Origin: Actinomycetota bacterium
GTDB lineage: Bacteria > Actinomycetota > Actinomycetes > S36-B12
DNA: 38,711 bases
NCBI GenBank assembly: GCA_947449035.1
Contig: CANFQC010000024.1
Span: forward strand, 1-38,711
Direction of reading: 5' to 3'
In this document: positions 32,379-38,711 of the stretch, piece by piece
How the letters are laid out: each line of letters begins with the position of its first letter
Position numbering within the stretch: the stretch's first letter is position 1
Notes under the pieces: generated by a model
What the model was told of the DNA's origin: nothing
Databases searched by the model: none
The model's input: the letters and a program-made list of their open reading frames with translations, nothing else
Position numbers and translations under genes: made by a program

Positions 32379-33479
32379 TTAGCGAGGCAGGCGAACGCCC
32401 TTCGCCTCAAGGCGCGGCAGGACTTCCTGAGCGAAGTACGGAAGTTCGTCGGCGTAGTTCAAGAAGGCGAGGGTCATGCCACCGAAGCCTGCCTTCGCGT
32501 ACCGCTCGATCTCGTCGGCCACCTGGTCAGGCGTGCCGATGACCGGGCAAGTGCCGTGGCCGGCAGCAAAGCGCGGGCGGAACATGGCAAGCATCTCCGG
32601 GGAGAAAGACTGCGCATGCAGACCCTGGAGACGCATCAGGTTGTCGACGGCATCCCAGTCGGCATTCTCATTGGCGTAATCGTTCAGGAAGTCCTGAGCC
32701 TCCTTCTCGGTCGGACGCACGACACAGTGACCGAGGGTCAGAACACCGGCCTCACGGTGGAACTCGTCCTTGGCCTGGGATGTCACAGTCTTCACGACCT
32801 CGGCGCCGTCGTCGGGTCCACCGACGATGGTGAACACGAAGTTGGCGTTCTTCGCGGCGAACTGGCGACCCTGCGTTGACGACCCTGCGTTGAGAACCGG
32901 GAGCATGCCGTCGTACGGCTTGGGCATTCCCTCGACATGCTGAAGCTGGAAGAACTTGCCGTCCCAGTCGAACTTGCCCGGAGTTGTCCAGATCTTCTTG
33001 ACGATGTCGAGCCACTCCTGCGCGAGTGCGTAGCGGTCGTCATGACTCTGCGGGAGATCCATGCCGAAGGTCTCGTACTCGGGCTGGTTCCAGCCGGCGA
33101 CGACGTTGATGCCGGCGCGGCCATGTGCGATCTGGTCGACGGTCGCCATCTGCTTGGCCACCACGATGGGGTGGTTGAAGGCCGTGTGAATCGTCGCGAA
33201 GACGAAGATGCGCTTGGTTTCGGCAAGCAGGCCCGCGGCCCACACAGTCGGATCGAGAACACCCTCATGGAAGTTGGTCTCGCCGCCGTATCCGATCCAG
33301 CGAGCAATCGGCAGCAGGAAGTCGATGCCCACTTCGTCAGCAATCTTCGCCATGCGCAGGTTGTCATCCCAGCTACCGCTCCAGCGATCGGGCGACTTGG
33401 TAACCGCCAGGCCCGAGGAGCAGTTGGACGAGAACAGGCCGAGCTTGAAATCCTTGCCGTCGAGAATTGCCTTGGACAC
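32379..33479 (-). CDS. LLM-class flavin-dependent monooxygenase (RutA-like)
   Basis: A 366-residue luciferase-like TIM-barrel enzyme using reduced FMN and oxygen. Segments such as IARWIGYGGET, FATIHTAFNHPIVVAKQMATVDQI, GRAGINVVAGWNQPEYETFGM and LNAGSSTQGRQFAAKNANF resemble RutA pyrimidine oxygenase, SfnG and related enzymes. GTG 33479 is the likely start, with GGAGG four bases upstream; an ATG at 33533 would add an unrelated tail. A perfect 14-base tandem repeat lies in the gene at 32866-32893. The substrate is probably a small heterocycle, sulfone or similar. Divergent from the PaaX-like regulator. Confidence 0.92.
   Translation of the reverse strand: MSKAILDGKDFKLGLFSSNCSSGLAVTKSPDRWSGSWDDNLRMAKIADEVGIDFLLPIARWIGYGGETNFHEGVLDPTVWAAGLLAETKRIFVFATIHTAFNHPIVVAKQMATVDQIAHGRAGINVVAGWNQPEYETFGMDLPQSHDDRYALAQEWLDIVKKIWTTPGKFDWDGKFFQLQHVEGMPKPYDGMLPVLNAGSSTQGRQFAAKNANFVFTIVGGPDDGAEVVKTVTSQAKDEFHREAGVLTLGHCVVRPTEKEAQDFLNDYANENADWDAVDNLMRLQGLHAQSFSPEMLAMFRPRFAAGHGTCPVIGTPDQVADEIERYAKAGFGGMTLAFLNYADELPYFAQEVLPRLEAKGVRLPR
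32866..32893. repeat. 14-base tandem repeat inside the LLM monooxygenase gene
   Basis: CGACCCTGCGTTGA occurs twice without a gap (32866-32879 and 32880-32893). Because 14 is not a multiple of three, the copies are read in different frames, yet the encoded NAGSSTQGR fits the family. Confidence 0.8.
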
Positions 33480-33594
33480 GGTGCCTCCAGGTTGATTCGC
33501 GCCCGGCACCATGCCGGTCAGTACTCTGAGCATCGCAGCGGGGCCTATCTGCGTCTATCCAGCCAGCGCGGTCGACTATCCAATTCGCGCTCAA

Positions 33595-33619
33595 TGACCG
33601 GTCACCGGATCGCTACTGT
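33595..33619 (+). promoter_or_regulatory. Leaderless promoter and palindrome before the PaaX-like gene
   Basis: TACTGT (33614-33619) ends six bases before ATG 33626, as in leaderless actinobacterial genes; there is no ribosome site. The palindrome TGACCGGTCA (33595-33604) overlaps the -35 position and could be an autoregulatory operator. Confidence 0.4.
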
Positions 33620-33625
33620 TCTGCC

Positions 33626-34465
33626 ATGGACGGCGTGAGTGGGGAGACCAGCGATCTCAGCGCCCGTGCATCCAGGCCCCAGTCTTTGATCATCACGATC
33701 TACGGCGCCTACAGCCGCCCGCTCGGCGGCTGGTTCTCCGTGAGCGGCCTGATCTCCATGCTCGACGTACTCGAGATCGACGAGTCATCAGTGCGCGGCA
33801 CGCTCTCGCGACTTAAGCGCCGCGGCATCCTCGTAGCCGACAAGCAGGGCACCAGCGCTGGATACGCCCTCGGTCCTTCAGCTCGACGCACCTTCGAACT
33901 CGGTGACGCGCGAGTACTCGAGCGCCGCACCCCTCCACCGAACCGCGGCTGGGTCCTCGCTGCCTTCTCCATTCCCGAAACCTCGCGCGATCTTCGATAT
34001 CGCCTTCGCTCACGACTCTCACGTGTCGGCTTCAGCCAGGTGAGCGGCGGCCTGTGGATCGGACCGCGTCAGCTCGAGATCGATCTTCGCTACGTGGTCA
34101 CCAGCCTCGGCGTGAGCGAGTACGTCGATATCTTCACCGCCGAGCACAGTGGCTTCCGCGTTACGGGCGACGCCGTGGACCAATGGTGGGATCTCGATGC
34201 CATCGCCGATCTCTACGAGCAGTTCAGCTCGGAGTTCAAGTCGACCGCGGCGTATTGGAAGCGAGCGAAGGATGTCGACCCCACGCGTGCCTTCGCTGAT
34301 TACACGCGCGTGCTCACCGCATGGCGGCCGATTCCGTACCTCGATCCGGGCCTGCCGGCTGAGTTCTTGCCGAAGGGCTGGCCGGGCACGTCAGCGACCG
34401 CGCTGTTCTATGGATTGCACGACCGGCTGGCAAAGCCGGCAATGGAGTACGCGCGCCGCGCGTAG
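33626..34465 (+). CDS. PaaX family transcriptional regulator
   Basis: A 279-residue repressor-type protein. N-terminal winged helix (SLIITIYGAYSRPLGGWFSVSGLISML, DESSVRGTLSRLKRRGILVADK), central PaaX domain with RGWVLAAFSIPETSRDLRYRLRSRLSRVGFSQVSGGLWIGP, and C-terminal domain with DPTRAFADYTRVLTAWRPIPYLDPGLPAEFLPKGWPG. PaaX proteins sense phenylacetyl-CoA or another CoA ester. It is divergent from the LLM monooxygenase gene and precedes the FAD oxidoreductase pair, so either may be its target. The last codons and stop are part of a 17-base palindrome repeated downstream. Confidence 0.9.
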   Translation: MDGVSGETSDLSARASRPQSLIITIYGAYSRPLGGWFSVSGLISMLDVLEIDESSVRGTLSRLKRRGILVADKQGTSAGYALGPSARRTFELGDARVLERRTPPPNRGWVLAAFSIPETSRDLRYRLRSRLSRVGFSQVSGGLWIGPRQLEIDLRYVVTSLGVSEYVDIFTAEHSGFRVTGDAVDQWWDLDAIADLYEQFSSEFKSTAAYWKRAKDVDPTRAFADYTRVLTAWRPIPYLDPGLPAEFLPKGWPGTSATALFYGLHDRLAKPAMEYARRA

Positions 34466-34498
34466 TGACATGAGCGGGTACTACGCGCGCCGCGCGTA
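34448..34498. repeat. Direct repeat of a 17-base GC palindrome at a gene end
   Basis: TACGCGCGCCGCGCGTA occurs at 34448-34464 and again at 34482-34498. The first copy encodes the end of the PaaX-like protein (YARRA and stop); the second, 34 bases on, repeats the same codons and a stop out of context. Each can form a hairpin. Confidence 0.75.
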
Positions 34499-34507
34499 AT
34501 GGCAAGA

Positions 34508-34524
34508 ACGGGCAGTTTGCCCGT
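34508..34524 (-). terminator. Small terminator hairpin after FAD oxidoreductase gene
   Basis: ACGGGCA/TGCCCGT with a 3-base loop, 12 bases after the minus-strand stop at 34537; TCTTG follows. Confidence 0.5.
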
Positions 34525-34536
34525 AAGGCGTAACGA

Positions 34537-36081
34537 CTAGCCGACGATGTCGGCGACCATGGCACCGCTGGTGCCACCCACGCCGCCACCTGGCCACGTA
34601 CCCGCTCCGCAGATGAACAGCCGATCTACCGGCGTGCGGTGACGGCCCCAGCCCGGCACTGGACGGAGGAAGAAGAACTGCGCTGGGTGATGGCTGCCGC
34701 CAAGGGAGTCGCCCTTGACCAGATTCGCGTTGTATCTCTGCAGGTCAGCGGGCGAAAGCACGTGACGTCCGAGCACCTGGGCGCCCAGGCCCGGCGCGTA
34801 GGTCTCGAGGATGCCCATGACGTAGTCGGCGTACTCCTCTCGTACGTCATCCCAATGACGCCCGTCGGCGATCTCGAGCGGGAGTACGCGCACCTGCACC
34901 CACAGGGTGTGCTTACCCTTGGGTGCCCGCGAGGGATCCGTCACAGTCGGCTGTCCGACGACAAGTGTGGGAGAGGTCGGAAGATTGCCGGCGGCCGACT
35001 CGGCGTAGGTCATCGCCATGTTGTCGAGGTACGGGCCGATGTGCACGTAGTTGAAATCGCGCGCCTGCGGATCAATCCACTTCGGCAGCTCATCGAGCGC
35101 GAGGTGGATCATCATGGTGGCGAGGCCCGGCTCAAATTCGCGGGCACGCGCGACCTTGCGATCCGCGGCAACGGCGGTCGGCAGCATGTCGGGCATCAGG
35201 GACGGGTTCACGTTCGAGATGACTGCATGAGACGCACGAATAACCTCGCCTGACTCAAGACGCACGCCTACTGCCTTCCCGCCTTCGACCAGGATCTCGC
35301 TGACACGGGCATTGCACTCCACTGTGCCGCCGCACTCGCCGATCACGCCCACAAGCGCCTTGATGAGAGTGTCAGCGCCGCCCTTGCCGATGACCATGCC
35401 GAACATCTGGCCGCCGATTGTTTCGAGATACGAGAACAGCGCGCCACCGGGCACATCGGGAGCGAAGTCGAGGTGCATGCCCCAGCTAGCAAGGAGAGCG
35501 CGCATCTTCGGCGAGACAAAGTTCGCATTCGCGAAGGAACGTGTGCTCGCGAGCGCAAGCTTGGTGAGCTCGTAGACGCCGTCCATGCCGAGTGCCTTGT
35601 GCGCCTTGCGCAGCACCTTCGCCGCCTTCCAGGACGGAAGATCGGCTCCGAGCAGGCCGATGAGGTACGGCGCCCACTCGCCGAGTTGGGCACCCAAGCG
35701 ATCCCAGGCGGCTACGTCCGTGGGCGAGACTGCAGCAATGCTCGCTCGTGTGGCCTCGGAGTCGGTCTGCACGCCCACGCTCGTGCCATCGGGGAAGAGC
35801 GAACAGAACGGCTTGCTCGAGGGCACGAGTTCAAAGCCGTGTCGTGCCAGGTCGGCACCGATGGCCGCATTGACCGGACCGCCGGCAAACAGACCAAGGT
35901 TCATTGCGAAGAGGTCATGCCGGAAGCCGGGCAGGGTCACTTCTGCCGTGCGCACCGCTCCACCGGGCACGTCGGCACTCTCGAGCACGATGACTCGTCG
36001 ACCCTTCTTGGCCAGCAGGGCCGCAGCCGAGAGGCCGTTAATACCCGAACCGATGACGATGATGTCTGCCTGGGATTCCAT
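34537..36081 (-). CDS. FAD-dependent oxidoreductase, phytoene desaturase-like (COG1233)
   Basis: A 514-residue flavoprotein. The N-terminal dinucleotide motif is IGSGINGLSAAALLAKKG (from residue 11) with the VLE acidic end and the GG motif of the CrtI/amine oxidase family (VPGGAVRTAE). A second FAD motif is at the C-terminus (FICGAGTWPGGGVGG). Family members desaturate, isomerise or saturate isoprenoid and retinoid-like substrates; others are catabolic. The paralogue at 36174 is transcribed divergently and shares the VVGQP..DPSRAP and LSPADLQ segments. A 92-base shared promoter gap separates them. Substrate unknown. Confidence 0.9.
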   Translation of the reverse strand: MESQADIIVIGSGINGLSAAALLAKKGRRVIVLESADVPGGAVRTAEVTLPGFRHDLFAMNLGLFAGGPVNAAIGADLARHGFELVPSSKPFCSLFPDGTSVGVQTDSEATRASIAAVSPTDVAAWDRLGAQLGEWAPYLIGLLGADLPSWKAAKVLRKAHKALGMDGVYELTKLALASTRSFANANFVSPKMRALLASWGMHLDFAPDVPGGALFSYLETIGGQMFGMVIGKGGADTLIKALVGVIGECGGTVECNARVSEILVEGGKAVGVRLESGEVIRASHAVISNVNPSLMPDMLPTAVAADRKVARAREFEPGLATMMIHLALDELPKWIDPQARDFNYVHIGPYLDNMAMTYAESAAGNLPTSPTLVVGQPTVTDPSRAPKGKHTLWVQVRVLPLEIADGRHWDDVREEYADYVMGILETYAPGLGAQVLGRHVLSPADLQRYNANLVKGDSLGGSHHPAQFFFLRPVPGWGRHRTPVDRLFICGAGTWPGGGVGGTSGAMVADIVG

Positions 36082-36173
36082 GACGCACTTCCTACTCAGT
36101 CACTACTGTGGGAATGTGACGATCGACATCTTTGCGACATATGTGCGCAAGGGCAACCAACCCGGGAGTTTTC

Positions 36174-37754
36174 ATGGCCGAGCGTGAATTCGACGCCGTC
36201 ATCGTCGGCAGTGGGATCAATGCCCTCGTCGCTGGGGCACTCCTGGCGAAGGCTGGCTGGAAAGTCTGCCTCTGCGAACGCAACGCATCTCCGGGTGGAG
36301 CCATCGCCACTCGCAGTGATCGCATTCCGGGCTACACGATCGAGTTCCTGTCGAGTTGGTACCCGCTCTTTGTCGGCGGGCCGGCTTACGCACTTCTCGC
36401 CGACGATCTGACTGCACGCGGGGTCGTGTTCCAGAACACCGTGCTTCCCACCGGCGTCGTATGCGCGGACGGGTCAGCGATTCTCTCGACGGATCCCGCG
36501 ATCACTGCCGAGCAGCTTGGTCGCCACGGCGATGCAGAAAATTGGAACGCGGTCATGGCTGAATTCGGGGCCAAGATCAATCTCGCCTTCGGACTGCTGG
36601 GCACTGACTTCTGGCGCAAATCCTCGCTTAAGTTCGGCTGGAGCGCGCTTCGTCAATTGGGGCGCCGCAAGCTCGTAGCTAGTGGCGCCGAATTGCTCGA
36701 GCCCGCGGCGCCGTGGCTCGATCGCGCTTTCGACTCCCCCGTGACTCGTGCGCTTCTCGCACCATGGGCACTGCACAACGGCCTCGGCCCTGACGATGCC
36801 GCGAGTGCGTTCATCACCAAAGTGATCGGTGCAGCAATTGCCTTCGGTGGCTGCCCCGTGCCAATCGGCGGCGGAGTAACCGTGGTCAACGCCCTGCTCG
36901 GCATCATCACTGATGCCGGTGGTGAGGTGCGCACGAACGCCGAGGTAACTCGAGTCGATGTCACTCACGGTTGCGCTACAGGTGTCACTCTCGCTGACGG
37001 CACGTCGATCACTTCCCGTCGTGCGGTACTTGCCTCGGTCACCCCGCAGGCGCTGTACACCCACCTGCTCTCGGAGAACGAAGTGCCGGCCGACACCCTC
37101 GCCGCTGCCGAGGCATTTCGTTACGGCCGTGCTGGTATGCAGATCCACATTGCAATGCGCGAGAAGCCGATCTGGACGACTGCGCCCGAGATGGCCGATG
37201 TTGCCATGGTGCATGTGCTCGAGAGCATGGACTCCCTCTCGGAGTCGGTCAACGCCGCCAACCGCGGTTACCTGCCACGAAGGCCCACGATCGTGGTCGG
37301 CCAACCTTGCACCCTCGATCCCTCGCGGGCACCCGAGGGTCATTCACTGCTCTGGATCCAGTTGCAGGAGAACCCGCGCCACATCGTTGGTGATCTCGCC
37401 GGCGAGATCAATTGCGGCGACGGTACCTGGACTCCTGAGATTCGTGACGCATACGCCGAGCGCATCATCTCGATGCTCGAACCGCACATCTCCAACATCC
37501 GCAGCGCCGCAATTGACTCCTTCGCACTCAGCCCCGCCGATCTTCAAGCAATGAACATCAACCTCGTCGGGGGCGATCCGTACTCCGGTGACTGCCGCGT
37601 CGACCAGTACGCCGCATGGCGACCATTGTCGACGGCTCAGGGTCACAACACGGGCATCACGAACCTCTGGCAGATCGGTGCCTCGACTCATCCTGGCCCC
37701 GGCCTCGGTGGCGGTTCGGGCTATCTCGTCGCCCAGCGCCTGCTCAAGAAGTAA
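36174..37754 (+). CDS. FAD-dependent oxidoreductase, phytoene desaturase-like (COG1233), paralogue
   Basis: A 526-residue flavoprotein with VGSGINALVAGALLAKAGWKV, CERNASPGGAIATRS, an IGGGVTVVNALLGIITDAGGEVRTNAEV middle part and C-terminal QIGASTHPGPGLGGGSG. It shares several blocks with the divergent paralogue, for example LSPADLQ and NLVGGD. ATG 36174 is chosen for GGGAG five bases upstream; an upstream ATG at 36132 lacks a site. The divergent pair may form a heteromer or act on related substrates. A strong terminator follows. Confidence 0.9.
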   Translation: MAEREFDAVIVGSGINALVAGALLAKAGWKVCLCERNASPGGAIATRSDRIPGYTIEFLSSWYPLFVGGPAYALLADDLTARGVVFQNTVLPTGVVCADGSAILSTDPAITAEQLGRHGDAENWNAVMAEFGAKINLAFGLLGTDFWRKSSLKFGWSALRQLGRRKLVASGAELLEPAAPWLDRAFDSPVTRALLAPWALHNGLGPDDAASAFITKVIGAAIAFGGCPVPIGGGVTVVNALLGIITDAGGEVRTNAEVTRVDVTHGCATGVTLADGTSITSRRAVLASVTPQALYTHLLSENEVPADTLAAAEAFRYGRAGMQIHIAMREKPIWTTAPEMADVAMVHVLESMDSLSESVNAANRGYLPRRPTIVVGQPCTLDPSRAPEGHSLLWIQLQENPRHIVGDLAGEINCGDGTWTPEIRDAYAERIISMLEPHISNIRSAAIDSFALSPADLQAMNINLVGGDPYSGDCRVDQYAAWRPLSTAQGHNTGITNLWQIGASTHPGPGLGGGSGYLVAQRLLKK

Positions 37755-37765
37755 CGCAAACGCAC

Positions 37766-37799
37766 GAAGCGGGGGCCACCATTAGGTGACCCCCGCTTC
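37766..37799. terminator. Bidirectional terminator
   Basis: GAAGCGGGGGCCACC pairs with GGTGACCCCCGCTTC (one mismatch) around ATTA, between the convergent FAD oxidoreductase (stop 37754) and cyclase family (stop 37811) genes. TGTGT follows on the plus strand. Confidence 0.8.
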
Positions 37800-37810
37800 T
37801 GTGTCTGCGA

Positions 37811-38581
37811 TTAGCGCTGCACGAGTGCGAGAACGCGGCACGGGCTGCCCGAGCCGTTGACGATCGGCAGCGGTGCGACGATCACGACAGCGCCCTTGGT
37901 CGGGATCTTGTCGAGATTGCGCAGCTGCGTGACGCCGTACTTGTTCGCGCCCATGAACATGGTGTGGCACGGGAACGGCGGCTCGAAACCGAATGCGCCA
38001 CCGGCATCGGTGCCGACAGTCTCGACACCCCAGCCAAGGATCTTGGTCTTCGAGATGTACTCCGCCGCCTCGGGAGTGACACCGGGGGTATGCGGACCGT
38101 TCTCGTCGGCGTTCGCGAAGGCTGCGGGGTCATCGCCGTACTGCGACCAGCCGGTGCGGAAGAGCATCCAGCCGTTCTCCGGCAGGGGGCCATTGGCAGC
38201 TTCCCAGTCGAGAACATCCTGAAGGGTCAGGCAGTAGTCGGGATTACCGGCGACCTCTGCGGTCTTGTCGATCACTGCCGCGGCACCGATGAGGCGCTTG
38301 GCCGGGACCTGCGAGACGTCGTCGAGATCCTTGCCGGTGATCCAGTGATTCGGCGCATCGAAGTGCGTGCCGGTGTGCTCGCCGGTGTGGATGTTGTTCC
38401 AGTACCAGGCCGGGCCCATCTCGTCGTAACGGCTGATGAGCTCAAGGCTGAACTTGGCGGTCTGGCCCATCTCCGGCGGCAGCTGGAGGATCGGGGTCTC
38501 CGAGTGGAGCGGCGACGTGAGGTCGATGACCTCGACCGAGCCGTCGAGGATGGCGGCGGCGAGGCCGGAGAGATCGGACAT
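37811..38581 (-). CDS. Cyclase family protein (kynurenine formamidase-like metal hydrolase)
   Basis: A 256-residue protein with the defining metal motif H69-T-G-T-H73-F-D75-A-P-N-H79 and an early VIDLTSPLHSETP. The family includes kynurenine formamidase, isatin hydrolase and dehydratases acting on polar small molecules, with Mn or Zn. Further on, GWMLFRTGWSQYG and GWGVETVGTDAG are as in the family. ATG 38581 has GAAGGGAA four bases upstream. It is probably part of an operon with the gene whose tail is seen at 38658. It may hydrolyse an amide or lactam in the catabolic scheme. Confidence 0.92.
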   Translation of the reverse strand: MSDLSGLAAAILDGSVEVIDLTSPLHSETPILQLPPEMGQTAKFSLELISRYDEMGPAWYWNNIHTGEHTGTHFDAPNHWITGKDLDDVSQVPAKRLIGAAAVIDKTAEVAGNPDYCLTLQDVLDWEAANGPLPENGWMLFRTGWSQYGDDPAAFANADENGPHTPGVTPEAAEYISKTKILGWGVETVGTDAGGAFGFEPPFPCHTMFMGANKYGVTQLRNLDKIPTKGAVVIVAPLPIVNGSGSPCRVLALVQR

Positions 38582-38657
38582 GTGCTTCCCTTCGATGAGC
38601 GATTCAGCGTTACCGACGGCGACGCTAGCGGAGTTTTCTTAGTGCGGCGACTGGTTT

Positions 38658-38711
38658 CTACGGACGCCAGCGACTGGGTCGATTGACCACCGTGGTCTCT
38701 TCGGGCACCAG
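38658..38711 (-). CDS. Probable C-terminal end of a gene continuing beyond the window
   Basis: The minus strand reads an open frame from the window edge, LVPEETTVVNRPSRWRP, then TAG at 38658-38660. Third positions are G/C-rich, as in real genes here. Only 17 codons are visible, so the product is unknown. It would lie 76 bases upstream of the cyclase family gene on the same strand. Confidence 0.35.
   Translation of the reverse strand: MVPEETTVVNRPSRWRP

Noticed and set aside
38685-38697. GACCAC/GTGGTC palindrome near the window end as an operator
   Set aside because: It lies within what is probably coding sequence of the next gene, and no second copy was seen.

Overview
The window reads as chromosomal DNA of a high-GC actinobacterium. 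G/C dominates third codon positions, GTG starts are common, many stop/start junctions are 4-base GTGA or ATGA overlaps, some regulator genes look leaderless, and the gene content (PaaX, HutC-type GntR, thiolase-like plus DUF35 pairs, COG1233 oxidoreductases) fits Actinomycetota. The genus cannot be told from the sequence. I see no rRNA, tRNA, CRISPR array, prophage or insertion sequence. Once start codons are trimmed to those with ribosome sites, no stretch longer than 300 bases lacks a gene.

Layout. (1) 1-7701: three Rieske non-heme iron oxygenases (two are tandem paralogues, one cut by the window edge), an aldehyde dehydrogenase, a histidine phosphatase, a tyrosine-phosphatase-like protein and a SnoaL-like protein, around a divergent HutC-type GntR regulator. 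A palindrome with core TCTAGA lies between the regulator and the divergent operon and again in front of each tandem Rieske gene, so these genes probably form one local regulon. (2) 7791-10457: two paralogous secreted substrate-binding proteins with duplicated leader regions; only one has a lipobox cysteine. (3) 10624-17811: two acyl-CoA dehydrogenases, a thiolase-like protein, a DUF35 zinc-ribbon/OB protein, an NADP oxidoreductase, a 71-residue unknown and a VOC protein. This resembles the side-chain end of steroid catabolism (ChsE1/ChsE2, Ltp2/ChsH2). A secreted beta-propeller gene lies inside the region. (4) 17862-22850: an acetoin/branched-chain type 2-oxoacid dehydrogenase operon (E1 alpha, E1 beta, E2, then a histidine phosphatase) with a divergent ThuA-like gene. 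(5) 22919-25458: an RbsC/RbsA-type ABC permease and ATPase without their own binding protein, plausible partners of the two binding proteins of region 2. (6) 25604-28754: a PPDK-like protein whose ATP-grasp half looks degenerate, coupled to an unknown 204-residue protein. (7) 28967-38711: a zinc alcohol dehydrogenase, two flavin reductases, an AraC regulator, a RutA-like flavin monooxygenase, a PaaX-like regulator, two divergent COG1233 FAD oxidoreductases, a metal-dependent cyclase/hydrolase, and the probable tail of another gene.

Together the genes look like a catabolic island: uptake by an ABC transporter, oxygenation by Rieske and flavin enzymes, oxidation of alcohol and aldehyde, CoA-ester beta-oxidation with a possible retro-aldol step, and oxidative decarboxylation of a 2-oxoacid. 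The actual substrate cannot be read from the sequence. The best candidates for something not well described are the GntR/TCTAGA Rieske regulon, the PPDK-like protein with a decayed nucleotide half and its partner, and the 71-residue protein that heads the thiolase/DUF35 operon.
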